From the NCBI GenBank assembly GCA_020636995.1, contig JACJWU010000003.1:124001-188000 (forward strand): DNA of 64,000 bases, written 5' to 3'. The position numbers and the translations under genes were made by a program. Below the pieces are notes generated by a model. The model had not been told where the DNA came from. It saw nothing but the letters and a program-made list of their open reading frames with translations, and made no database searches. Below, one piece after another: positions 33,566 through 43,147 of this stretch (the stretch's first letter is position 1; the number at the start of each line of letters is the position of its first letter). This DNA comes from Actinomycetota bacterium. GTDB lineage: Bacteria; Actinomycetota; Actinomycetes; S36-B12; UBA10799.

Positions 33566-34615
33566 GTGCTCCCCTCGGTGCTGCTCATCAGCAACCAAAC
33601 GAGCACCGCGCGCTGCCCAGGGGTGGTGGCGGCGCTGCAGGAACTGTCCGCCTCGTCCGAGATCGGCGACGTGAGCGTCATACATGCAGGCGTAGGTCGT
33701 GAGCCGGCTGGCATCCGCGCCGAGAGAGTGGTGCGGGAAGTCCGCGCGTCCAGCGCCGACATCCTGCTCGTGTTATCCCTGAAGGATGCTGTGTCGGACA
33801 TGCCCGGCATGGCGCGGGCCATCGCCGGGCGCCCGGTTCTCTATTGGGAGGGGGACCCGTGGGGCCGTGGGAAGAGAGTCTCCGATGCGATGCACGCGTG
33901 GATGGAACTGAGCGCGATCGTCTTCAGTGTGGGGGGCGAGCCGCAGTCCGGACTGCTGCGGCGGGTGGGAGCAGGTGACGTCCGCCTGATCGTCCACACG
34001 TACGACCATGTCCTCTTCGCCGAGGCCGAGAGGAGTTTCGACTGGGGCGCTCCCTCAGCAAGCGCCGGTTTCGTCGGCAGCAACCTGATGCGCGCACCAC
34101 TCATCAGCGGATTACCGGGGTCCTGGCAGCGGTTCACGCTCGTGCGGCGTGTGCGAAACTCCCTACCCGGCTTCGCAGTGGCAGGTCCCGGTTGGCCCCC
34201 GGGCTGGTCGCAGGGTGCCATCCCGTTCGCCGACCAGGTCCCCTTTCTGCGCTCGTGTCGGCTATTGACGAACTGGGATCATTACCCCGCCACGCGCGAC
34301 TACACCAGTGACCGACTTGCAATCACGATGATCGCCGGACGAGCGCAGGTGTCCACCTTGCACCCTGGGATGGCGTGGATCCCCGCTGAGGACCAAGGCG
34401 TATTCACGGAGGCTACCGTCACTGCCGCCGTCGATAGGACGATTGAACTCGCCGCGCTGCCGGACGCGACTCTGCGCGACCTGGGCGAGAGCGCACATGC
34501 CTGGGCCAGGTTCCGGATGAGCCACCGCAACGCCTACCGATACATGCTGTCGTCCCTGGTCGATTCGGTGGCAGCCCCGACCCAGGAACCCTGGAACAGG
34601 CTACCCACGCCATGA
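33566..34615 (+). CDS. putative glycosyltransferase (CgeB/GT-B-like)
   Basis: A 349-residue protein starting at GTG 33566, which yields a clean first strand PSVLLISNQTSTARCPGVV. A second Rossmann-like half carries GSNLMRAPLI, then LLTNWDHYPATRDYTSDRLA and GMAWIPAEDQGVF. This last part resembles the C-terminal region of CgeB-type glycosyltransferases. The assignment is pattern-based and moderate. It is followed by the fucosyltransferase with an ATGA overlap, so both are made from one message. Donor and acceptor are unknown. Confidence 0.6.
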   Translation: MLPSVLLISNQTSTARCPGVVAALQELSASSEIGDVSVIHAGVGREPAGIRAERVVREVRASSADILLVLSLKDAVSDMPGMARAIAGRPVLYWEGDPWGRGKRVSDAMHAWMELSAIVFSVGGEPQSGLLRRVGAGDVRLIVHTYDHVLFAEAERSFDWGAPSASAGFVGSNLMRAPLISGLPGSWQRFTLVRRVRNSLPGFAVAGPGWPPGWSQGAIPFADQVPFLRSCRLLTNWDHYPATRDYTSDRLAITMIAGRAQVSTLHPGMAWIPAEDQGVFTEATVTAAVDRTIELAALPDATLRDLGESAHAWARFRMSHRNAYRYMLSSLVDSVAAPTQEPWNRLPTP

Positions 34616-35379
34616 AGCGCTCAGTCGTGCTGCTCATGGGCCGGTTGGGGAATCAACTCTTCCAATACTCCTTCGCCCGTTGGCTTGAGACTCAGGGACA
34701 TCAGGTGCGCTTCGATGTCTCTTCGGTCCGTCGCGAAGGCGTGGCCGACCCCTTGCAGGCCGCCGTCACCGCCTCGTGTATCCGCACGAGCCGGTTCTGG
34801 CCCACCCCACTGGGCCGGTTCGGTGAAGTGGCCTCGTTGATGCGCAGAGGTCTCGGTCCCGGGGACGTCGTTCTGGACACCAGCACCACCGGAGCGCGAT
34901 CGACCGGTTCCCCACTGCGCGGGGCATGGTGGGCCGGTTACTGGCAGCAGGAGCGTTTTGCGCGTGTGGCCAGGGACGAACTGGGCAGAATGTGCGCGGT
35001 TCCGGACGAGCCACGGGCAGAAATCGCCGTCCATGTTCGCCGTGGCGACTTCGTGGACCTGACCATCTCACAAGACTCGCAGTGGTACGCGCGAGCCGTG
35101 AGGGAAGCGTCCCGGCGGATGCCGGGGGCGCCGGTACGTGTCGTCAGCGATGACCCGCAGTGGTGCCAGCAGGAACTGAACCTGCCGGATGTCCAGTACA
35201 CAAAGGATGCCTCCGTGATGGATGACTTCCGCACCCTGGCGCAATCACGCCTCGTCGTGGCTTCCGCCAGCACGTTCTCATGGTGGGCCTGTTACCTCGG
35301 CCAGCGGTCCTGCATCCATCCGCCCGACCCGGAACGCGCTGATCTCTGGAACGCTGTAAACGGGACCGTACTCGATTAG
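34612..35379 (+). CDS. alpha-1,2-fucosyltransferase (GT11)
   Basis: A 255-residue GT11 enzyme that transfers L-fucose from GDP-fucose to a sugar hydroxyl. The family signatures are GRLGNQLFQYSFARWL at the N-terminus, the donor-binding HVRRGDFVDL and SASTFSWWACYLG near the C-terminus. ATG 34612 overlaps the stop of the preceding glycosyltransferase. Its presence confirms that GDP-fucose from gmd/fcl is used here. Its stop is shared by four bases with the convergent flippase gene. Confidence 0.9.
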   Translation: MKRSVVLLMGRLGNQLFQYSFARWLETQGHQVRFDVSSVRREGVADPLQAAVTASCIRTSRFWPTPLGRFGEVASLMRRGLGPGDVVLDTSTTGARSTGSPLRGAWWAGYWQQERFARVARDELGRMCAVPDEPRAEIAVHVRRGDFVDLTISQDSQWYARAVREASRRMPGAPVRVVSDDPQWCQQELNLPDVQYTKDASVMDDFRTLAQSRLVVASASTFSWWACYLGQRSCIHPPDPERADLWNAVNGTVLD

Positions 35380-36824
35380 TCCCGCGCCAGCAGACGGTCC
35401 AATGCCGGCAGTCGGCGACGGGCCGCATATAGGCACCCTAGGTAGGCGACGGCGACGAGAGCGCACGCGGTGAGGGTGATGACGCGACCGGATCCGGCGA
35501 TCAGCAGCCCCGGCAGGCACAGGGCTAGAGCAAGCACGAATGCAGTCGTCAGCAGCCTCCCAACGCGCCTACCCTGCAGAAGATCACGCCGGGCCGCAGT
35601 GATCAGGGTGACGAGCAGCCCCAACAGGGCCGACGCAACCATCCCCACACCCAGCCACAGCCAATTCCCGGTCAGGGCCACCCCCAAGGCCGCAGCTGCG
35701 AGAGCGGCGATCCGCCAGGCCTGAACCGTCCACAGGACTGGGAAGTTGTCGGTCGCCTCCAGTGCGGTGAAGAGGACCACGTTCACAGCGACGATGCATG
35801 CAGACACCCACAGCCACGCCGCCATCTGTCCGGACAAGGACCAACCCGGCCCCAGGATCAAGGAAACGGCCGCGGGTACAGCAGGCAGGAAGGCCCCTGC
35901 CGTGGGCAACACCACGAATGCCGAGGCGACAACCATGTCGCTCCACAGCAGGTTCCGCTGCCGTGAACCCTCCCGCTCGCCTCGCATCACTGAGAAGAAG
36001 ATCGTCGTCCAGGCACTGGTCGCCGACTCCACAGGTACCTGGGTCAGGCTGGTCGCCCTGTTCCAACTCCCCAGGGCACTCGGGCCGACCGATCTGGCAA
36101 GAACCACCAACGGCACAGTTGTGGCAACGTACGTCAGGGCCGAATTGGTTGATGAGCGAAGGCTGAACACCACCTCACGTCTGGCGCCGGACACCCTCAA
36201 GGCAGGCATCGCCTGGCCCTGCAGCAACGCCACGCCCAGTACGAGGGAGACGACCTGAACGGTGATGGGCATGACGACCAGCGACACCGCCGCACCGCTC
36301 TGCACGGCCATCACCCCGACGACGATGCCGGTGACCGTTGCTGTCGCCGTCACGAGGTTGTAGGCGGTTATCCGCCGCCGCCGGCGCAGTACGCCGAGCA
36401 GCACGCCGGCATAAGCCGATACGGGAAGAGTGAAGGCCAGCCACCGGATCATCGATGCAGATTGAGGTACGCCCCACAGCATGGCGATGGGCCCGGCGAG
36501 CAGCATCACCACCAACATGAGTGCCGTGGCGATGAGTAGCGAAGCAGAAATGAGGGCGCGGCCCTGGTGGGGATCTTCGTCCAGACTGCGGGCAGATGCC
36601 TTCGTGGCGCCGCTGACCGCGAAGAGAGCGGCGATCGCGATGGTGGACATTGCCGCGGCATACGCGCCGAAGACCGCGGCGGGGAATGTGCGTGCGGTCA
36701 CGCCCGCGTACACAAGTTGAAGCAGCATGCCCATCACCTGCACACCCCACACGGCGGCCACACCGGTGAGCAGGCCCCCGCGAGCGCTCCTGGAGGCGAC
36801 AGTTCGCTTTTCCGGATCAGACAC
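35376..36824 (-). CDS. Wzx-type polysaccharide flippase
   Basis: A 482-residue membrane protein with about fourteen helices. It has the MOP/PST flippase pattern: GVAAVWGVQVMGMLLQLVYAG as the first helix, and a middle loop LRSSTNSALTYVATTVPLVVL with GPSALGSWNRA. It should flip the lipid-linked repeat unit across the membrane. The start is GTG 36824, overlapping the preceding glycosyltransferase stop; ATG 36908 further up lies inside that gene. It is last in a three-gene minus-strand operon. Confidence 0.85.
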   Translation of the reverse strand: MSDPEKRTVASRSARGGLLTGVAAVWGVQVMGMLLQLVYAGVTARTFPAAVFGAYAAAMSTIAIAALFAVSGATKASARSLDEDPHQGRALISASLLIATALMLVVMLLAGPIAMLWGVPQSASMIRWLAFTLPVSAYAGVLLGVLRRRRRITAYNLVTATATVTGIVVGVMAVQSGAAVSLVVMPITVQVVSLVLGVALLQGQAMPALRVSGARREVVFSLRSSTNSALTYVATTVPLVVLARSVGPSALGSWNRATSLTQVPVESATSAWTTIFFSVMRGEREGSRQRNLLWSDMVVASAFVVLPTAGAFLPAVPAAVSLILGPGWSLSGQMAAWLWVSACIVAVNVVLFTALEATDNFPVLWTVQAWRIAALAAAALGVALTGNWLWLGVGMVASALLGLLVTLITAARRDLLQGRRVGRLLTTAFVLALALCLPGLLIAGSGRVITLTACALVAVAYLGCLYAARRRLPALDRLLARD

Positions 36825-37902
36825 CCAGCCACCCCCGAACACCGGCAGCGAAGCGATCGGCCATCTCTTGGACCCCGTATCGGGTGGCGTCGGCCCGACA
36901 AGCCGCACTCATCGTCGCCAGGCGGTCATGGTCGTGAAGCAAGGTGACGAGGTCGCGGGCGAAAGCGGAAGGCGAGGTCTGCCGGGGCACGAACACGCTC
37001 TGTCGCACGCGGTCGAGGTAGTCGGCCTCGGGACCATGCCCGCAGTTCTCGCGCGTCACCACCGGACGTCCGGCCGCCAGTGCGTCCACGGCCACCAGGC
37101 CGACGGCGGAGGGCATCGCGATGACATCGCACGACGCGAGTACGAGCGCCTTGTCCCGACCTGTCATCCGCCCAACCGGCACAACGGGGATGCCTTCCGT
37201 ACGTGCCTGCCGGACCTTTGCGGCTGATGGACCCTCTCCTGCGACCACCCAGCGGAAGTCCTCGTCGAGGCGTCCCGCGGCAGCAGCGGCCCGGAGGAGA
37301 TAGTCAACCCCTTTAGCCTCATCAAGACCTCCTACGAACAGGGCCGTTCTCCCCTGTGTCAGCCCCTGCCGGGCCCGGAACTCCTCAACATCGCTGGCGT
37401 CCAGTTCGTGGAGATGGCGAAGAAGTGACCGCGTATCGATACTGTTGTTCACCACGGTGACGCGCTGGGCAGGAAAGCCCGCCCTCGTCACCGCCTCGGC
37501 GACAGGCTGAGTGTAGGCGAAGAACCAGTCGGCACGACGCAACAGCAGACTCGTGTCCCAGCCGAGGTTCGCATGCCCCCACACCGCCAGCGGGCCACGG
37601 GTCACGACCATGGGCCAGGTCTCAAGATTCTTGGCCGCGAACTCGGTGATCACCGCATCCGGACGCGAGCCGCGGTGGGGCATGGGTCGCCATCGGAGGC
37701 GATCACCTGTCAGTCGTCCCAAGCGGTCGGGCATGGCGATGGTCGCGACGGAGGTTCCCACCGCGTCGCCGCGTTCGGTGGTGTCACGCCCGAGGCCCAG
37801 CACGAGGTTCACTCCTAGTGCCCGCAGACGGGTGTCCAGTTCCTCGAAGAACGGGGCCCGGTACTCCGGTATGTATGACTGCACGACCAGCAGCGTGGTC
37901 AT
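36817..37902 (-). CDS. GT4-type glycosyltransferase
   Basis: A 361-residue GT-B glycosyltransferase. The N-terminal half starts TTLLVVQSYIPEYRAPFFEE, an acceptor-side pattern. The donor half carries ALFVGGLDEAKGVDYLLRA, VVAGEGPSAAKV and the E-x7-E-like region AMPSAVGLVAVDALAAGRPVV. The first Glu of that motif is replaced here (SAVGLVA). The start is ATG 37902, overlapping the upstream stop (ATGA). The sugar is unknown. Confidence 0.85.
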   Translation of the reverse strand: MTTLLVVQSYIPEYRAPFFEELDTRLRALGVNLVLGLGRDTTERGDAVGTSVATIAMPDRLGRLTGDRLRWRPMPHRGSRPDAVITEFAAKNLETWPMVVTRGPLAVWGHANLGWDTSLLLRRADWFFAYTQPVAEAVTRAGFPAQRVTVVNNSIDTRSLLRHLHELDASDVEEFRARQGLTQGRTALFVGGLDEAKGVDYLLRAAAAAGRLDEDFRWVVAGEGPSAAKVRQARTEGIPVVPVGRMTGRDKALVLASCDVIAMPSAVGLVAVDALAAGRPVVTRENCGHGPEADYLDRVRQSVFVPRQTSPSAFARDLVTLLHDHDRLATMSAACRADATRYGVQEMADRFAAGVRGWLGV

Positions 37903-38732
37903 CGGGTCCATCCCACGCGCCGACTCAGTTGGCTGACCTGACCAGTGGCAAACCACCACGGCCAACGCCAGTCGCCGTGCCTGCGCAGGAACTTCATCTG
38001 CGCGCGCCAGGGCAGACCCTTGGGTGAGTTGAGGTCGGCCCAAGCCCGGGGCAACGACATCCGCTGCTTGACACGCGGTCCCACGTCACAGACCCCGACG
38101 AAACCCGGGATCTGCAGAATGTGGATTCCCTGACCACGTGCTCGCAGACCGTAGTCCGTGTCAGCGTAGGCATGCGGGTAAGCGCCGTCGATCGGACCGA
38201 CCACCTCCCTGACTGCGGCCGGCACGAGGACCGCATTGCCCTCGAAGGTGTCACACTCGAGCATGGTCCGCGGGGTCAGCAGCGGCCCCAGTCGCAGGGG
38301 ATGGGGGCCGAGGCGACGACGGCCCCCGTAGGTGATCTCCTCGACATCGCTGGCCCGTGTGGCTCCGACAGCGATGGCACCGGGGTGTGCCCTCACCACA
38401 GCCATCAGCCGCGCCACCGCATCCTCGTAGAGCCGGGTATCGTCGTTGAGCCAGAGGTACGCGTATGGCTGGGTCCTGGCCGCCGCAGTGTCCGCGACCG
38501 ACATCCCCCGCGCCCAGAAATAGTTGCCGTCGCCGTGAATCACAGTCACGGAGGGGAACTCTTTCGCCAGCGCCTCGGCGGTACCGTCTGTGGAGCCGTC
38601 GTCGACGAGGAAGACCCCCAGATCGAAGTCGCTGCCGCGGCCGGTCTGGCCGTCCAGCAGGCGCAGGCAGTCCAGCGTCGTCTCACGACGGTTGTGGACG
38701 GTCATCAGTACCGCCACTCGCTGCCTCGGCAC
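37899..38732 (-). CDS. GT2 family glycosyltransferase
   Basis: A 277-residue GT-A enzyme. It has AVLMTVHNRRETTLDCLRLL at the N-terminus, the nucleotide-binding VFLVDDGSTDGTAEAL, and WLNDDTRLYEDAV with the DxD-like NDD metal site. It resembles rhamnosyltransferase-type GT2 proteins. GTG 38732 lies six bases after TAGCAT, a leaderless start. It is the first gene of the minus-strand operon GT2-GT4-flippase. Confidence 0.88.
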   Translation of the reverse strand: MPRQRVAVLMTVHNRRETTLDCLRLLDGQTGRGSDFDLGVFLVDDGSTDGTAEALAKEFPSVTVIHGDGNYFWARGMSVADTAAARTQPYAYLWLNDDTRLYEDAVARLMAVVRAHPGAIAVGATRASDVEEITYGGRRRLGPHPLRLGPLLTPRTMLECDTFEGNAVLVPAAVREVVGPIDGAYPHAYADTDYGLRARGQGIHILQIPGFVGVCDVGPRVKQRMSLPRAWADLNSPKGLPWRAQMKFLRRHGDWRWPWWFATGQVSQLSRRVGWTR

Positions 38733-38744
38733 GAGGTCATGCTA
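38733..38744 (-). promoter_or_regulatory. leaderless promoter of the GT2-GT4-flippase operon
   Basis: TAGCAT at 38739-38744 (minus strand), six bases, then GTG at 38732. Confidence 0.5.
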
Positions 38745-38828
38745 AGCGCTGTCCGCCTCTGCACCGCGGGTCTCGCCCCATCGGCAGTCAGGGCATGGCC
38801 GGTCGTGCCCCCGGCGATGGAGTGCCGT

Positions 38829-38857
38829 TAGCCTCAAGAACACCTGGTGCAGAGGGG
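38829..38857 (+). promoter_or_regulatory. -10 box and Shine-Dalgarno of asnB
   Basis: TAGCCT at 38829-38834 could start a leader of about 22 bases. It carries AGAGGGG (38851-38857) six bases before GTG 38863. Unlike its neighbours, this gene has a conventional leader. Confidence 0.4.
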
Positions 38858-38862
38858 TAAGC

Positions 38863-40662
38863 GTGTGCGGCATCGTCGGACGGGTCGACTTCGACGGTAC
38901 AGATCTGTCCCAACTCGATCTGTCTGCCGCTCTGACGTCGTTGCGCGCTCGAGGACCCGATGCACAGGGCACGTGGCGCCGACAGTGGGCGGCGCTGGGT
39001 CACACACGGTTGGCCATCGTCGATCTTGACGAACGCTCCAACCAGCCCTTCATCAGCGCCGACGGCAACTACGTCCTGACGTACAACGGCGAGATCTACA
39101 ACCATCCGGAACTACGCCGCCAACTCCAGCAGCATTGGCGGTTCTCGACGTCCGGGGACACCGAAGTTGTACTCGCGGCACTGGTCACATGGGGGACTGA
39201 AGCATTCTCTCGGTTCAACGGCATGTGGGCCCTGGCGTTGGTGGACGTGGCGCGACGACGACTCCTCTTGGCTCGGGATCGCTTTGGCGTCAAACCCCTG
39301 TACGTCGCGGCGGAGACTTCTGGTGGGTTCGTCTTCGGGTCGACCGTCACGGCCCTCCAGACCCTGATGGACACCCCGCTGCGCCCAGACATGCAACACC
39401 TGAGCCGTTACCTCGTCACCGCAGCCTCCCACCTCGATTCGTCCACGTTCTACGAGGGCGTACGGGAACTCAATCCGGGAACTTGGCTGCAGGTGAGTAC
39501 GGAAGGTCGTCGGGAGGGCCGCTACTGGAATCTACCCCTCCCGCAAGCGGGACGACGGATCGACACGGATCGTCTGGAGTGGTTGCTGAGGGACAGCGTC
39601 CACGTTCGTCTGCGATCGGACGTCCCGGTGGGAGTCACGCTGTCAGGTGGGCTCGACTCATCTCTCATTGCGACGCTGATGAGCGAAGACGAGGGTGCCT
39701 CCATGGCATTCACCGCATCCGGTGGCGGATCGAACTCCGAAAGTGAGGAGGCGGCCACGTACGCCGGGCTGTTGGGCATGCCCTGGGTCGGGGTGGACCT
39801 CCCCACCCGTCTCGGACCGGAATTCCTGGCTGCCCGCATCTCCGAACTTGACGGACCGAACGCCAGCCCAGCAGCCAACGCAGTCTGGTACATCATGCGA
39901 ACTGCCGCCGCCGCGGGCAGGCGGGTTGTGCTGGAGGGCCAGGGCGCGGACGAGATCTTCGGCGGGTACTCCTCGATCGTCGGGCCCTTCTGGCTCAAGG
40001 ACCGACTCATGCACCGCGACCTGACCGGAGCACGGCGGGCCTGGCTGGGTCTGACCTGGGATCTGGGCACCCGTCAGGCACTGCAGCATTCGATCAGGCG
40101 TCTTGTCCCCGGAGCACACGACATGTACGGCAGGCGCCGAGGAAACGCCGCGTGCCTGACGGGAGAGTTGGACGTCCGGGTCGAACCTCTCACGCGTCCG
40201 GGGATGACGGCCGCGGAGGTTCTGCACGCCTGCGTCAATGATGTCCTGCGCAGTCTGCTGCACTATGGGGATCGCATGTCCATGGCTCACTCGGTAGAGA
40301 CCCGGCAACCCTTTCTCGATTACCGGATCGTCGAGGAGGTCAGCAGCAGCGACATGGCGCAGCGATTCGCCGAAGGTAGAGGCAAAGACTCGTTGCGCGC
40401 GGTCGGTGGGAGGGTGCTGCGCTCGCAGAAACCAGCTCGTGCGCCGAAGCGGGGGTTCCCCGTCCCCACGCTGCGCTGGATCCAGGACCCTGAGTGCCAG
40501 GACCTGCTGGCGCGGGGGCACCTCGTCGAACGCGGGCTGCTGGATGCACGGCAAGTCCGCGAGTTGCTCGACTCGGCCGCGACAGGCAAGGCACCGATGC
40601 GCACACAGAGCGCATACCGACTCCTGACCGCGGAACTATGGTGGCGCGACCAGGGCTGGTGA
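38863..40662 (+). CDS. asnB: asparagine synthase, glutamine-hydrolysing type
   Basis: A 599-residue class B asparagine synthetase. Cys2 after the initiator starts the Ntn glutaminase domain (CGIVGRVDF; RGPDAQGTW; YNGEIYNHPEL). The synthetase domain has PP-loop SGGLDSSLIA near residue 265 and EGQGADEIFGGYSS. In glycan loci such enzymes often amidate a sugar carboxylate or an intermediate instead of making free asparagine. With a uronic-acid pathway next door that reading is plausible, but it is inference. Its stop abuts the convergent GT4 gene. Confidence 0.92.
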   Translation: MCGIVGRVDFDGTDLSQLDLSAALTSLRARGPDAQGTWRRQWAALGHTRLAIVDLDERSNQPFISADGNYVLTYNGEIYNHPELRRQLQQHWRFSTSGDTEVVLAALVTWGTEAFSRFNGMWALALVDVARRRLLLARDRFGVKPLYVAAETSGGFVFGSTVTALQTLMDTPLRPDMQHLSRYLVTAASHLDSSTFYEGVRELNPGTWLQVSTEGRREGRYWNLPLPQAGRRIDTDRLEWLLRDSVHVRLRSDVPVGVTLSGGLDSSLIATLMSEDEGASMAFTASGGGSNSESEEAATYAGLLGMPWVGVDLPTRLGPEFLAARISELDGPNASPAANAVWYIMRTAAAAGRRVVLEGQGADEIFGGYSSIVGPFWLKDRLMHRDLTGARRAWLGLTWDLGTRQALQHSIRRLVPGAHDMYGRRRGNAACLTGELDVRVEPLTRPGMTAAEVLHACVNDVLRSLLHYGDRMSMAHSVETRQPFLDYRIVEEVSSSDMAQRFAEGRGKDSLRAVGGRVLRSQKPARAPKRGFPVPTLRWIQDPECQDLLARGHLVERGLLDARQVRELLDSAATGKAPMRTQSAYRLLTAELWWRDQGW

Positions 40663-41784
40663 TCACAAGACAGCGGAATACAACGACTTCAGGTCTTTCA
40701 CCCATCGCTCCTCGGTGAAGTTGCGCTCATAGCAGTCACGGGCCGCCGTACGCAGATCGCTGCCGCCCTGACGGCAGAACGCGAGCGCAGAGCGCAACGA
40801 CGGGGCTCCACCGTCATAGACCGCCCCGACGCCGAAGCGCTCCACAAGGGCGGCGGAGACCGTGGCCTCCCTGGCGACGATCGGGGTACCCGCTCGCAAG
40901 GCCTCGATCACCACGGTCGGATGGACTTCCATTGCGAGACTGGGGAACACCAGCCCCTCCGCGCCCGCGAGGGCCTTTGCTACGTCGGCCCGGTCGCCGG
41001 CATACCACCGGATGCCATCAGGGGCGATCGCCTGCATCTGTGCGGCCAACGGTCCCGCACCCCAGACGGCGAGCGGCTCCGTGTCCGGCCAGATATTCAG
41101 CAGCGCCGCCAGACCCTTCTCAGGGGTGAGCCGTCCTGCAAACATCCATCCGTTCCGGGGGGACGAGGCGTCGGCGGTGATATCCGGGATGCCGGTGGGG
41201 ATGACGTGGCTCTTGCCCCCATCCATGCCAGCCTCCACGTAGATCTCCCGCTGACTCTGCGACAGGAACACCACCGCTTCGGCACGCTGCAGGACAGGGT
41301 TGCGACGCGCTCCGCCGGCTGAGGCGACAGCCAGAGGAATAGTGGCCATCCGGCTGTCGCGGTAACAGCCGTGCCTGACCGCATTCAACGTTCCATGGCT
41401 GACGCAATCGGTGCAGAAATGCCCGTCGCGCAGCAGAAGGCCATTGGCGCACAACGGCCGATAGTTGTGGACGGTAGCTACGATCGGGCCCTGCCACTGC
41501 CCCAGCCATCGCGTACCCATCGACGGGAACAGGTTGTGGACATGCACCAGGTCAGGTCGGAGACGCCGCAGTTCCGCAGTGGGATCGCCCCCCCGGCCGG
41601 TGGCGGTGATCATTGCCACCCTGACCGGATCCCAGGGATGCCGTACCTCCCGGTCCGACCATCGTCCGACAAGCGCCACCTCCACCTCGGCCTGACTCAG
41701 AGCTTCGATCTGCGCCGTCACCGCAAGGTTCTCGCCGCTGGGCTGACCGCTGCGGTAGAAGGAATGCACAATGGCGACCTTCAC
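40663..41784 (-). CDS. GT4-type glycosyltransferase
   Basis: A 373-residue GT-B enzyme. It starts VKVAIVHSFYRSGQPSGEN; the acceptor half has LVHVHNLFPSMG and a four-Cys stretch (CANGLL, CTDC, HGCY) common in this subgroup. The donor half has WMFAGRLTPEKGLAALL and the E-x7-E-like MEVHPTVVIEALRAGTPIV. GTG 41784 overlaps the stop of the upstream polymerase-like gene (GTGA). Larger frames upstream are shadows. The donor sugar is unknown. Confidence 0.88.
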   Translation of the reverse strand: MKVAIVHSFYRSGQPSGENLAVTAQIEALSQAEVEVALVGRWSDREVRHPWDPVRVAMITATGRGGDPTAELRRLRPDLVHVHNLFPSMGTRWLGQWQGPIVATVHNYRPLCANGLLLRDGHFCTDCVSHGTLNAVRHGCYRDSRMATIPLAVASAGGARRNPVLQRAEAVVFLSQSQREIYVEAGMDGGKSHVIPTGIPDITADASSPRNGWMFAGRLTPEKGLAALLNIWPDTEPLAVWGAGPLAAQMQAIAPDGIRWYAGDRADVAKALAGAEGLVFPSLAMEVHPTVVIEALRAGTPIVAREATVSAALVERFGVGAVYDGGAPSLRSALAFCRQGGSDLRTAARDCYERNFTEERWVKDLKSLYSAVL

Positions 41785-43013
41785 GGGACGTCTGCGTCCC
41801 CCCGCGCGGAAAGCCCGGCCCCGAGGAAGACCCAGGCCCATGACGGCCATGCGTAGAAGAAGCCGAAGGCCGCAGTTGCGATGAGGCAGATCGGCAGAAC
41901 GGGCGGCACGAGCCAGCGATACGCCGTCGCACGCAGGAACAACACAACGAAGACGCCGAGTCCCAGCAGCCCGAGCATCGACAGCAGATCGACCAGCATG
42001 CTGTGCGAGCTGATGGTCGGGTTCATCACACTGCTCCCTGGACCCCAGACCGGGGTGGGTCCCCACATACCCCCGGTGAGCCACTCCATGAGGCTGCGCG
42101 ATTGCGTCAGTCGCGACTCCCACATGTCCAAACGCCAACTGAAAGTACCCACCGACTCGAAGGAATCCGGCAGCGACGGTCCCGCCTGCGCCGATGGGCC
42201 GCTGGGCAGGATGGACCAGGGTGTGAGCACTGGCATCACCGCGGAAAGAACGAAGAAGGCCGCCACCGCAAGGAATCCCGTCATCTGCCGGAACGACACC
42301 CCCCGGCACTTGCCGTCCCACATCAAGAGCACGAGGGCCACCAGCAGCGCGATCCAGACGCTGCGGTGCTGAGCCAGCACCACAGTGGCGCCGAGCACGA
42401 CAACCACGGCCGTGCGGACGCGCGACGACAAGCGGCCCTCCCCGGCAGCAAGGACCAGGCCGAGCACCATCATCAAGGCGGCGGGGGCGCCCACCGGCCG
42501 GTCGCCGTAGAACTCGGCGGGGCCATTGAGTTGCGCAGGAGGGCTATGCCAGAACAACAGGCCCGTGAGGCACACGCCGGCGATGACGAGGGCGTAGCCG
42601 ATAATGATGGGCCCCCACAGCCACCAGCAGGCCCGGTAGAAGGTCAGACCGAGGAGCAAGAACGCCAGGGCGAGCAACCACTGCGACCAGTAGTTGATGG
42701 CTATTCGGGAACCGTCCTGCGCGGACCAGAAGGCGAAGCCGACGACCACCTGCACGAGGAACGCGCCTATGAGCCACTTGGTCGTGGTCGTCCAGCGGCG
42801 CCATGGAAGCGCGGAGACGACCACCGCCATCACGACGTAGAAGGTCATCAGCTCGCGGGTGCGCGAGACATAGGTGCTCGCAAACCCGAACGTGTCGAAA
42901 GTCGTGATCAGAAGCGCCCACACGAACACTGCGGTGGCGATGGTCGCAAGTACGGGCCGGTCATCCCATCCTGAGGTCTCCCGGCTCTGCACAGGCGCCG
43001 CGAAGGCCGTCAT
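41781..43013 (-). CDS. second O-antigen polymerase/ligase-like membrane protein
   Basis: A 410-residue membrane protein with about eleven helices. The ligase/polymerase signature loop is MWESRLTQSRSLMEWLTGG...NPTISSHSMLVDLL, where the SHS-Met and Arg residues resemble Wzy/WaaL catalytic loops. The start ATG 43013 has GGGGAT about six bases upstream; the longer frame to 43217 overlaps the divergent gene. With the protein at 26931 this gives two such enzymes in one locus. Confidence 0.8.
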   Translation of the reverse strand: MTAFAAPVQSRETSGWDDRPVLATIATAVFVWALLITTFDTFGFASTYVSRTRELMTFYVVMAVVVSALPWRRWTTTTKWLIGAFLVQVVVGFAFWSAQDGSRIAINYWSQWLLALAFLLLGLTFYRACWWLWGPIIIGYALVIAGVCLTGLLFWHSPPAQLNGPAEFYGDRPVGAPAALMMVLGLVLAAGEGRLSSRVRTAVVVVLGATVVLAQHRSVWIALLVALVLLMWDGKCRGVSFRQMTGFLAVAAFFVLSAVMPVLTPWSILPSGPSAQAGPSLPDSFESVGTFSWRLDMWESRLTQSRSLMEWLTGGMWGPTPVWGPGSSVMNPTISSHSMLVDLLSMLGLLGLGVFVVLFLRATAYRWLVPPVLPICLIATAAFGFFYAWPSWAWVFLGAGLSARGDADVP

Positions 43014-43147
43014 CCAGCCATCCCCGGCCCGCTCATCACCGCACTGACGGGGGACTGACCATCCATGGCACCCAATGTAGCCACCGTCGCCGACCGGGTC
43101 GGTGCGTCCCGCGGCGTTTTCCGGACACGCACCCATCGGAGGAGTCC

